A stretch of DNA of 64,000 nt from Limnomonas spitsbergensis (Eukaryota; Chlorophyta; Chlorophyceae; Chlamydomonadales): positions 248,001 to 312,000 of the forward strand of contig JAYJMM010000009.1 of NCBI GenBank assembly GCA_037349105.1, written 5' to 3'. The translations under genes were made by a program, and so were the position numbers. Shown one piece after another: positions 45,701 to 57,700 of the stretch. The notes beneath the pieces are model-generated. The model was not told where the DNA came from and searched no databases. It saw only the letters and a list, made by a program, of their open reading frames with translations. Each line of letters begins with the position of its first letter. Positions within the stretch are counted from its first letter, which is position 1.

Positions 45701-48700
45701 ATGCTGGCCACACAACGCCATGCAGCACACCACCATGCAACAGCGGTGGTCATGGGGTTTGGCAGCTACCTGAAAGTGACAGTGTGGTTTCCCCCTGTTG
45801 CAGTAGATGACAAGAATATGCTCGAGACCTTAATTGAAAGCCTCCCCCCCCCTCCCCTCCCTCCCTTGCTGCTGCACAGGTCAATAAGCAGCTTGAAAAC
45901 TTCAAAGAGGAAGCCGACAAAAGGGTGAGAGATGGGAGGGTAGGTGTCGACAGGTGTCAGGCAGGTGTTGGGAAGCTGGGCGGGGGAGTTTTGGGCAATT
46001 TTGAGGGCAGGTGGGCGGGCGGTGGGCAGGCAGGTGATGTGTGCCACACTCAAAGGGGAGCAGGATCCCGATGCTGTGTGTGGGGGGGTGGGGGCCAAAA
46101 CTAGATAGGGCGTCCCAGGTGGTGGGCAGCTGGGCAGGCAGGTGTTGGGTATTTGGGGGGCAGCTGGGCGGGCAGGTGTTGGGTATTTGAGGGGCAGCTG
46201 GGCAGGCAGGTGTTGGGTATTTGGGGGGCAGCTGGGCGGGCAGGTGTTGGGTATTTGGGGGGCAGCTGGGCGGGCAGGTGTTGGGTATTTGGGGGGCAGC
46301 TGGGCGGGCAGGTGTTGGGTATTTGGGGGGCAGCTGGGCGGGCAGGTGTTGGGTATTTGGGGGGCAGCTGGGCGGGCAGGTGTTGGGTATTTGGGGGGCA
46401 GCTGGGCGGGCAGTGGCAGGCAGGTGGGGGGCAGCTGGGTGGGCGGTGGGCAGGTGGTGGGCAGGTGTTGGGCAGGTGATGGGCAGGTGGGTGGGCGGGC
46501 GAGTATCAGGCGTTTTTGGGGCAGCTGGGAGGGCGGTGGGCGGGCAGGTATTGGGCAGGTATTGGGCAGGAGTTGGGCAGGTGTTGGGCAGGTGTTGGGC
46601 AGGTGTTGGGCAGGTATTGGGCAGGTATTGGGCAGGTGTTGGGCAGGTATTGGGCAGGTATTGGGCAGGTATTGGGCAGGTGTTGGGCAGGTGTTGGGCA
46701 GGTATTGGGCAGGTATTGGGCAGGTGTTGGGCAGGTGTTGGGCAGGTGTTGGGCAGGTGTTGGGCAGGAGTTGGGCAGGTGTTGGGCAGGTGTTGGGCAG
46801 GTGTTGGGCAGGTATTGGGCAGGTATTGGGCAGGTATTGGGCAGGTGTTGGGCAGGTATTGGGCAGGTATTGGGCAGGTATTGGGCAGGTGTTGGGCAGG
46901 TATTGGGCAGGAGTTGGGCAGGTATTGGGCAGGTATTGGGCAGGTGTTGGGCAGGTATTGGGCAGGTGTTGGGCAGGTGTTGGGCAGGTATTGGGCAGGT
47001 ATTGGGCAGGTATTGGGCAGGTGTTGGGCAGGTATTGGGCAGGTATTGGGCAGGTATTGGGCAGGTATTGGGCAGGAGTTGGGCAGGTGTTGGGCAGGTG
47101 TTGGGCAGGTGTTGGGCAGGTATTGGGCAGGTATTGGGCAGGTGTTGGGCAGGTATTGGGCAGGTATTGGGCAGGTATTGGGCAGGTGTTGGGCAGGTGT
47201 TGGGCAGGTATTGGGCAGGTATTGGGCAGGTGTTGGGCAGGTGTTGGGCAGGTGTTGGGCAGGTGTTGGGCAGGAGTTGGGCAGGTGTTGGGCAGGTGTT
47301 GGGCAGGTGTTGGGCAGGTATTGGGCAGGTATTGGGCAGGTATTGGGCAGGTGTTGGGCAGGTATTGGGCAGGTATTGGGCAGGTATTGGGCAGGTGTTG
47401 GGCAGGTATTGGGCAGGAGTTGGGCAGGTATTGGGCAGGTATTGGGCAGGTGTTGGGCAGGTATTGGGCAGGTGTTGGGCAGGTGTTGGGCAGGTATTGG
47501 GCAGGTATTGGGCAGGTATTGGGCAGGTGTTGGGCAGGTATTGGGCAGGTATTGGGCAGGTATTGGGCAGGTGTTGGGCAGGTATTGGGCAGGTGTTGGG
47601 CAGGTATTGGGCAGGTATTGGGCAGGTATTGGGCAGGTATTGGGCAGGTATTGGGCAGGTATTGGGCAGGTATTGGGCAGGTATTGGGCAGGTATTGGGC
47701 AGGTGTTGGGCAGGTATTGGGCAGGTATTGGGCAGGTGTTGGGCAGGTATTGGGCAGGTATTGGGCAGGTATTGGGCAGGTGTTGGGCAGGTATTGGGCA
47801 GGTGTTGGGCAGGTATTGGGCAGGTATTGGGCAGGTGTTGGGCAGGTGTTGGGCAGGTATTGGGCAGGCATTGGGCAGGAGTTGGGCAGGTATTGGGCAG
47901 GTATTGGGCAGGTATTGGGCAGGTGTTGGGCAGGTGTTGGGCAGGTATTGGGCAGGTATTGGGCAGGTATTGGGCAGGTGTTGGGCAGGTATTGGGCAGG
48001 TATTGGGCAGGTGTTGGGCAGGTGTTGGGCAGGTGTTGGGCAGGTGTTGGGCAGGAGTTGGGCAGGTGTTGGGCAGGTGTTGGGCAGGTGTTGGGCAGGT
48101 ATTGGGCAGGTATTGGGCAGGTATTGGGCAGGAGTTGGGCAGGAGTTGGGCAGGTGTTGGGCAGGTATTGGGCAGGAGTTGGGCAGGTGTTGGGCAGGTG
48201 TTGGGCAGGTATTGGGCAGGTATTGGGCAGGTATTGGGCAGGTGTTGGGCAGGTATTGGGCAGGTATTGGGCAGGAGTTGGGCAGGTATTGGGCAGGAGT
48301 TGGGCAGGTGTTGGGCAGGTGTTGGGCAGGTATTGGGCAGGTATTGGGCAGGTATTGGGCAGGTGTTGGGCAGGTATTGGGCAGGTATTGGGCAGGTATT
48401 GGGCAGGTATTGGGCAGGTGTTGGGCAGGTATTGGGCAGGTGTTGGGCAGGTGTTGGGCAGGTATTGGGCAGGTATTGGGCAGGTATTGGGCAGGTGTTG
48501 GGCAGGTATTGGGCAGGTGTTGGGCAGGTATTGGGCAGGTATTGGGCAGGTATTGGGCAGGTATTGGGCAGGTGTTGGGCAGGTGTTGGGCAGGTATTGG
48601 GCAGGTGTTGGGCAGGTGTTGGGCAGGTATTGGGCAGGTGTTGGGCAGGTATTGGGCAGGTATTGGGCAGGTATTGGGCAGGTATTGGGCAGGTGTTGGG

Positions 48701-51700
48701 CAGGTGTTGGGCAGGTGTTGGGCAGGTATTGGGCAGGTATTGGGCAGGAGTTGGGCAGGTATTGGGCAGGTATTGGGCAGGTATTGGGCAGGTGTTGGGC
48801 AGGTATTGGGCAGGTGTTGGGCAGGTATTGGGCAGGTGTTGGGCAGGTGTTGGGCAGGTATTGGGCAGGTATTGGGCAGGAGTTGGGCAGGTATTGGGCA
48901 GGAGTTGGGCAGGTGTTGGGCAGGAGTTGGGCAGGAGTTGGGCAGGTGTTGGGCAGGTATTGGGCAAGTATTGGGCAGGTATTGGGCAGGTATTGGGCAG
49001 GTGTTGGGCAGGTATTGGGCGGGCGAGTGTTGTGCGTTTTTGGGGCAGCTGGGCGGGCGGTGGGCAGGCAGGTGGTGGGCAGGTGGTGGGCAGGTGATGG
49101 GCAGGTGGGTGGGCGGGCAAGTATCGGGCGTTTTTGGGGCAGCTGGGCGGGCAGGTGGTGGGCAGGTGGTGGGCAGGTGGTGGGCAGGTGGTGGGCAGGT
49201 GGATACTAGGCTTTGCTTGGGAAATGTTACAGGACAAGTTCTCCTCCTCCGCTCTCCCTCATGCCCACCTGACCCCCGCAGCCGTGTGAGAGGGCATCCC
49301 GTCCTGTTGGGCACTATTCACATTCTGGTTTGCCCTCCAGTGATGTATTTTGTCATGACTCAGCAACATGTGTGCTATATGCCGGCCTCTGGCTGGAGGC
49401 CCTGTTTGTGGCCACCCATGCTGCCTTGGCCACCCGCCGTAGGCCGGTCCAGGTTTGCTCCCTCTAGCGGCCGCATGACAGCCTGCTGAAGGTGGACTCG
49501 TAGCAAAAAACTGTGCTCCTTCCACCCTTCACACTGTGCCCCTCCCACCCTTTCACACTGTGCCCCTCCCACCCTATCATACTTTGCCCCTCCCACCCTT
49601 TCACAGACGCGTGAAGGTGTCATGCGGACTCCAAAGGGAGGTCCCTCCTCCGAGTACCAGCTGAACAACCGCAGCTACCGCGTGCTTCTGCTGGGCAAGA
49701 GCTTTGTGGACCGAGAGGATCAGGTGCGGATCTAGATCTGAGCTTGGATCAGATGTGGAACTAGGAGTGGAATGTTGGATCTGGTGTAGATCTACAACAG
49801 AGTGCAGGTCAGGTGTGGATCTATAATTGTGCCTTAACCCGGACCCCAACCCTAAATCTTTGTTGGCATTAACCCCAAACCTACTCCCAACCCTGACCAT
49901 CACCACATATTGAGGATCCAAGGTGAAATATTGCTACACGAGCGGGAGAAGGGTGCGCCCGAACCTAAACCCCAACCACGAACACGCCTCAACCCCGCCC
50001 ACAACGTCATCCCTCCCCCCTAACCAACACGCCTCAACCCCACCCACAACGTCATCCCTACCCCCTAACCGAGGTGCCTCAACCCCACCCACAACGTCAT
50101 CCCTCCCCCCTAACCAACACGCCTCAACCCCACCCACAACGTCATCCCTACCCCCTTACACAATCTTAACCCCACCTTCAACCCCAGGCCAGAATTCTTG
50201 GTGAGCAAATGCAGTACGAGCGCGAGCAGTATGAGGCCGAGGCGCTGGCTGGGGATGTCCCCCAGCTGATGGACCCCAGCGACCCTGCTTTCAAGGTCAA
50301 GATGTGAGTGAGGCGGCTCAGACCTGACCTAGGAGCTTGGGTAGCGCTCACAGTGAAGACCTGCCCTAGGAGCCTAGGGCCATATTCTGCCTTTCACCCT
50401 TCAGCCCTTGATGTGTGTGAGGCGGCTCAAGCCCTAGGAGCATGGGAAGCACTCGCAGTGTAGAGCCAGCTTAGAACCTTACCCTGGTCCAACCTGAATT
50501 ACGCCACGCCCAGCCCCCCGGCTGCTTCCCACACTTATTTGACCTGGGATCTGAAAAGTATGGAGCAGCCTAACTTACACCCCAATCCCTTAACCCTGCA
50601 GGGCTCTGAGAGGTGTGAACAGCCTAGCTTAGTAGCCTCCAACCCAACCCCTAAACCCTGCCAGTTAAAGAGAGGTGTGAACAGTATAGTCTTATCCCTT
50701 ACACCCCGAACCCTGCCTGATGATGAAAAGTGTGAATCGCCTAGCTTCACTTCGACCCCCTTAGGCCCTGCAGGCGGCTGAGAGGTATGAACAGCCAGCT
50801 TGCACCCTTCACCCTTTACCGCACACCCTGTAGGGCCATGAAGGGCATGGATAGCAAGGCCGCACTGGCTGCGGCGTACGGTGGCCGGAAAGGCGGGGCG
50901 GCTGCTGGAGGTGAGAGCATGCAGACCAGCACGAAGCATGCAGACCAGTTTGCAGCATGCCATGTGCAGCCCAGACCAGCTGGCAGCATAGCATGCAGAC
51001 CGATTTGCAGACCAGCATGCCGTGGGCAGCCCAGCATGCAGCTCAGCATGCGGCTCGGCATGCAGCATGCAGCCCAATCTGTAGCAGGCAACGTTCAGCC
51101 TGGCAGACAGCAGGCAGCAGGCAGGCTAGCAGGCAGCAGGCATCTCAGCAGGCAGCGTGCAGAGCTCTAGGCCTGGGGACTAGCAGAAACGAGCCCGATG
51201 CCTCCGCTCTTTCCTGCTCAGCATGCAGCCACGCATGCAGCAGGCAGCATGCAGCCTAGCAGAGCTCCAGGCCTGGGGACTAGCAGATACAAGCATGATG
51301 CCCCCGCTCTTTCCTGCTCCTCTGCTGTAGCCTTAGCACACTCCCTGTCATATTCCACTCCCTGACCCACAATTGCCTAGTGTAATCCGTAAGTTTGACA
51401 GCAAGTAGTCGCCCATCGGCGGGCCGCCCTGACGCCGTCGAAATTGAAGGGCCCATTGGAATGACAGGTGCACCTGCCTACGGCAAGCGGCCCAAGCGGT
51501 ATGGCTGTTCAGGGCCTACGGCCGTAGGCAGGGGCGTAGCTGACGTAAAGCTCAATCTAAAAGAATAAGGACTGTAACTGCCGCCTTGCCCCTAAAGGGA
51601 GGGTGGCGCAGAGCTCATTTGTCGCTTCCTGTTAAAGAAGTCGTACTGCTATTAGTCCCCCCACCCATCCCCCTGCTGCAAAGAGAGTGGCGGTGCCAAC

Positions 51701-54700
51701 TTACTGCGCCGCCTCTTGTTTGGTAACGGCCTGAAGTTGCTGTAGAGGATCACCTTTTGGCTTTGTTGCTTCTTCTCTGAAGTCTAAACCCTTGGTTCTA
51801 CCTAATCTCCCTGCCCCCCTGCTGCTCAGAGGGTGGGGGTGCTAAATTGCTGTGCCGTCTCTTGTTTGGCAACAGTCTGAAGATGATCTGCTCTCAGAGG
51901 TTGAAACCCCTGATCCTTTCCCATCTCCTTACCTCCCTTATCTCCCTACCTCCCTAATCTCTCTGCCCCCCTGCTGCACAGAGGGTGGCGGTGCCGAGCT
52001 GCTGCGCCGTCTCCTATTTGGCAACAGCCTCAAGATGCTGGAGAGCATCACCTTTGCTACAGACTCCGAGGCGGCCGTGCACGAGGAGGTGTGAATAGAC
52101 AGGGACCAGCTCCGAAACCAGCCCCGGTATAGAAACACTGGAGATCAGAAAAAGCGCGAAAACAGGTTGGAAGAAAGGTTGGAAGAAATTGAATGCAATA
52201 ATGAAACAAAATGAAGGGGTAGGTATAGCTACTGCAGGCCCAAGGGGGCAGCATGAAAACTTTCAAAACATGATTTCTTGCTCCCACGTCTCCCCTCATC
52301 CACGCAGCATCATCGTCCATTTATTAAAGTTTATTTAGCAGTACCGGTGTTTGTCTCCTTTCCCATGCGTGCACGCACCGATATGGTGGAGAGGACCCTC
52401 CTGATGCCCACTATCCACGCGAGCTGCAAAAAGGGGCGCATGGCTGCCTGCATGGTGCCACCAACGCCCCAACCTCCATCCACCTTGATACCTATGCTAA
52501 GCGCCATGCTGACCATCCACCCATGTTCACAATTCACATAGGTGGAGCGCATTGCTGCCTGCATGGCGCCACCACTGCCGCAGCCCCCGTCTCCAAAGAG
52601 TGTCAGTCACACTGGAGTCGTGGCTTATGAGGGCATGCTGCCTCTGCTGCAGGAGGAGGCGCAGGCACAGGTGAGGCATTTGGCTTGTGGTGGTTGAATA
52701 TCTCAGGAGGAGATGATTGGTCAGTTGTGGCTTATGATGGCATGTTACCTCTGCTTCAGAAAGAGGTGCATGTGAATGGGGGGGCCAGAGGGAGGGAGGG
52801 CTGCGAGGGACTGCTCCTGATCCTGCTCCTTCTCTTGCTGTAAATCCTGCTCCTTCTCCTGCTCATGCCCCTGCTCCTTCTCCTGTTCATTCTCATGCTC
52901 ATGCTCCTGTTTCTGCTCCTGCTCCTTCTCTTGCTGTAAATCCTGCTCATGCTCATGCTCATGCTCCTGATCCTGATCCTTCTCTTGCTGTAAATCCTGC
53001 TCCCTCTCCTGGTCCTGCTCATGCTCCTGCTCATGCTCCTGATCCTGATCCTTCTCTTGCTGTAGATCCTGATCCTTCTCCTGCTGTAGATCCTTCTCTT
53101 GCTGTATATCCTGATCTTGATCTTTCTCTTGCTGTAGATCCTGATCCTTCTCTTGCTGTAGATCCAAACCTGATCCTGATCCATCTCTTGCTGCAGATCC
53201 TGATCCTTCTTTTGATCCTGATCCCCTCCCGTTTGGATTGCCAACCTCTCTGTTCTTATCCAGATGCAGCCTCAGCTCATGCCGCGCTGTTTCTTTGTCT
53301 TTCTTAGCGGCTGCCCTTCCTCCCATACTACACTATTGCCTTGGCCTCTACATGGACCTGCATGGCGTAGTTTTTTTCTTTCTTACCAGTCTTTGTCCCC
53401 TGGCCCCCCTTTCCCTGAGCAGTGCCCGCTTGTGGAGGAGGGACTAAGGGGCATGGCCTCATGCATGTCCCGCTCTCGCCACTCCAACACCTCCCTCTCC
53501 AAATCCCTTCGAGTGAGCATCGCCGGGGATCCGCACAGTGGCAGGGGCGGTGGCGACGCAGCGGACGACAGCGAGGACATTGACGAAGACGAGGCGGAGC
53601 CCGGTGATTCTTTTGAGGCGGGGGAGGAGCAGCTGCGCCTCATGGCACTGTACAGTGCAGGTCTGGTGCGCGGCAGTTCTAACGGTGGCCGCGCCGGCAC
53701 CTCTGCCCGGCAAAAACCTGGCAATGGCGGCAATGCCCAGCCCAGGCTGCTTCACCCCCCTGCTAACGAGACGAGCAGCCATGCGGGGATCCTGCGCCAT
53801 GCGGATTTTGAAGATCTGGTGAGCCGTTTGTCTGTCTGACACTCTTTTCTTTCCGGCAGAGATTCTTTTTTCCCGGCTATCAGTCCACTTTGGATGCGCC
53901 GCCAAAGGCCGGATTGGGGCCTAACCTGGACCGGCTTACGGCAGGTGGCCAGAGCAGGTTGGCTGGCCAACAATGGGTTTGTCAGCTACACTACTGCCAC
54001 TGGCCAGTGGTCCCATTCGTGGCCGGCCTGGCTGCTTTGGTCACCAGGTGCAGGCCGGTCCAGGTTTGGTCCTCCCCTGGCCCTTGGCGGCCGCAGGGCG
54101 GCCTGCCAAACTTGAACTTGTACCCTAAAGAAGAAACACTGGCCCCGACCCTGAACATCTGAGACCAAACCTAGGATGGCGCAACTACCGCCAGCAAGGC
54201 AAGCAGCCTTACAGAGATCCTGCATCACACTGATTTCGAAGATCTGGGAGCCTTTGACACTCTTCCCTCGACCCTTAAAGTTGATACTTAGAATCCTGGG
54301 ATGACGCCAATTAAGTTGAAGACCTGCAGAGCAGGAGGAGGTACTAGGGTGTGGGGATGGCGTTGAGGAGCGAGGTGGTTCTGGGGCTTGGGGGAGGGAG
54401 TCGGCAACTGCGCCAGTAGAGCGGGGGAAACCGAAGCAAGGTTGTAAATTGTCGACACAATATGCCCCCTCCCTCCACACACATCGTGTTTCTTCTGTTC
54501 AACCCACATGCACACATGCTTCTACCTGCCCCCCCGCCCCCTTTGTCTTCCCTCCTCCTTCCTCAACTCATTCCCCTTACATTGTTCCCTCTCCTCATCC
54601 CTCCCTTATGCCCACCCTCTCCCTCTCTCTCTCTCCTCATCCCCCCCCCCCCCCTTATCCCTCCTCTCCTCTGCTGAGCACCCCTTACCCTTCCCTCCTC

Positions 54701-57700
54701 TCATCTCCTCTGCTCAGCACCTCTACCCTTCCCTCCTCTCATCTCCTCTGCTCAGCACCCCTACCCTTCCCTCCTCTCATCTCCTCTGCTCAGCACCCCC
54801 ACCCTTCCCTCCTCTCATCTCCTCTGCTCAGCACCCCTACCCTTCCCTCCTCTCATCTCCTCTGCTCAGCACCCCCACCCTTCCCTCCTCTCATCTCCTC
54901 TGCTCGGCACCCTACCCTCTCTCCTCTATCCTCATCTCATCACCCACTCCTTATCCCTCCTCTCCTCTGATCAGCACCCCTATCCCTCTCTCCTCTATCC
55001 TTATCTCATCATCCACTCCTTATCCCTCCTCTCCTCTGATCAGCACCCCTATCCCTCTCTCCTCTCTCGTCATCTGCCCCCCCCCCCCACTTTGTTGTTT
55101 CCTCTGCTCAGCCCTTGGCGTCCAAGGCCGCCTCTCGAGCCGCTTCTACATCAGGCGCCCGTGCGGTATCCTTCGCCGGCTCTCGTTCAGAAGCTTTCTC
55201 CAGCGACGAAGACCTAAGTGATGCCAACAGCAATGAAGCAGGAGCCGCGACGGCAGCAACAGCAGGGGGGGTGTACACAGGCCTGGCCAGATATGCTCCA
55301 GATCCGAGCGGCTTCACAGATCCAGCTGCCTGCTGGCCGCCCAAGTGCCCACCCCCGCACGAGGCACACGTTTTGGAGCCGGAAAACGAGCCGCGGGGGA
55401 CGGGCGGCGACGGTTCGGCCGGCGGCATGAGCGGCATGCTGTCTGTTGCACACATGCATCGGCAGCAGCACCACCCTCAACCCATCTCTGCAGCCTCTAT
55501 CTCAACAACAGCGGCCTATCATCACCAACATCATCAGCAGCAGCAGTATGCGGGAGGGCTACCACTCTCGCAGGCCCAAGATTCCCTCCTCCACCCTCGC
55601 CAGCCCCCCCAGCCAGCCCCCCGCCTTCACGCGCACTTCCAGCCGCTGCCGACCGACCCGCCTGAGCAGGACGAGGAGCCAGCGGTCATGAAAAGGCGCT
55701 ACCGAGCGAGTGATCCAGTGGAGCAGGCCGGCAGCAGGCGGGGCAACCCGCTGGCCTTTTCGACGCCCGATGCGGCATCACTGGCGCGCATGCAGGTAGA
55801 GGGGTGGGGTTGGGGACAGGGGTGGAGATAGGGGCAGAAGGGCGCTACCCACTGAGGGATCCAGTGGAGCAGGCTGGCAGCAGGCGGGGGTATGATAGCT
55901 GTCGCCGTCACAGCGCTACGCCGACCCTCTGCCTTAAAATGGAATTTCTCGACTGCCCATCCCTCCCTTGCAGAATGGCGTGGGCGTGACGGCAGCCGTC
56001 GCCACTGCGCTGCGCCGTGCCTCCAACATTGAGACCAAGCTGGCGAGGATTGGACGTTCCGCCACTGGCATGCAAGGCGCCTGGGCGGCAGAGGGGGACA
56101 GCGATGGAGACCAATACGCGGTGCAGAAGCCCAGGAGGTGCGGTACGGTACTGCCTTCTTGGTATTGCCCTCTTGGTTCGGCCTTTTTGGTATTGCCTCC
56201 TTGGTATTGCCTCCTTGGTACTGCCTTTTTGGTACTGCCTTTTTGGTACTGCCTTCTTGTTACTGCCTCCTTGGTATTGCCTCCTTGGTATTGCCTCCTT
56301 GGTATTGCCTTCTTGGTACTGCCTTCTTGTTACTGCCTCCTTGGTATTGCCTTCTTGGTAATGCCCTCGTGATATCGGCCTTTTTGTACTACATCCTCGA
56401 TACCTGTATTACTTTTGTGTCGCTGTCTAAGGCAGGCCAAGATCCACAGATCTAGATCCACACCACTGTTGGAAACCACCACTAGCAGTCCTTGACCCTA
56501 ATGGATACCTGGGCCCTGAGCCCCAAGCCCTAAATCCTACAATAAAATTGAGTCTTGGAGAAAATTGAACCTAGAAGAAAACTGAGCCCCGAAGATAACC
56601 GAGCTTCTAAGAAAAAAGTACATTGAAGAAAACTGAACCCTGAAGAAAACTGGGCCCTGAAGAAAAGTGAACCCTGATAAGACCTGAACCCTGATAACAC
56701 CTGAACCCTGATAACATCTGAGCCCCGGCCAACTCGCGCATCCTTGTTCGCAGGGGCGGCACGGTGCCAGCTCCCCAGGCAGTAAACATGCTGCACCAGG
56801 CGGTATGGAGGGGCCCGGAACAATGCCGCCCAGCCACCTCTCCTCATCACGTCAGGCAAATTGGGTGGGTTTGGTAGGGGATGCAGGACATGACAGGACA
56901 GGACAGGGCGGTACAGATGGGCATGGCAGGGCGGTACAGATGGGCAGGGCAGGGTGGTACAGATTGGCAGGGCAGGGCGGTACAGATGGGGAGGGCAGGG
57001 CTTGAAATACAGAGAAAATGCGCGGAAATGAAGGCCGTGCAGTTGACCGGTTCTGGAAGTATGATACAGTACAAGTGTATGATATGGTAAAAGTGTATGA
57101 TATGGTAAAAGTGTATGCTATGGTACAAGTGTATGATATGGTACAAGTGTATAATACAGTACAAGTGTATGATATGGTAAAAGTGTATAATACAGTACAA
57201 GTGTATGATATGGTACAAGTGTATGATATGGTACAAGTGTATAATACAGTACAAGTGTATGATATGGTAAAAGTGTATAATACAGTACAAGTGTATGATA
57301 TGGTAAAAGTGTATGATATGGTACTGCAGAGATGTTTCTCTTGCCCGGCTTTTTGATGCTATGGACGCCGGAAGTTCGATGCCTGCCCTTCCCCTTGCCC
57401 TCTGAAGACTGAGCAACTGAGGCTTGAACTGCCGTAGATTTGCTTTGCCTTCCCTCATAATGAGCGCTGTTTGGGGTTGAGGGATCCCTGAATATACTAC
57501 GGTAATGATCGATTGTCGACGCAAGGCTTCAGTCGGCAATTCAGAATTTGTGTCACCTGTTTGCCCTGAGGGCGACATGGAAAGAAAACATGTGTTGATG
57601 CCCGAGGGAAGGCAATCACATCTACAGAACTGACACGTGCCTCCTGACTCATCTGCACCTCTCACCTGCCACTTGGCTTGTCTACACCTCTCACCTGCAC

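Noticed and set aside
45805..45840. Possible extra exon after a GTTGCAG acceptor in intron 5
   Set aside because: Exon 5 ends in phase 0 and this would begin with TAG; the exon at 45880 fits without it.
45766..49489. Open frames over 900 codons on both strands
   Set aside because: They are generated by a stop-free 10-bp satellite in which all frames stay open; the region lies between two in-phase exons of the + strand gene.
52756..53326. Minus-strand Glu/Gln-rich frame of 193 codons
   Set aside because: It is the complement of a pyrimidine minisatellite inside an intron, with no splice or start signals.
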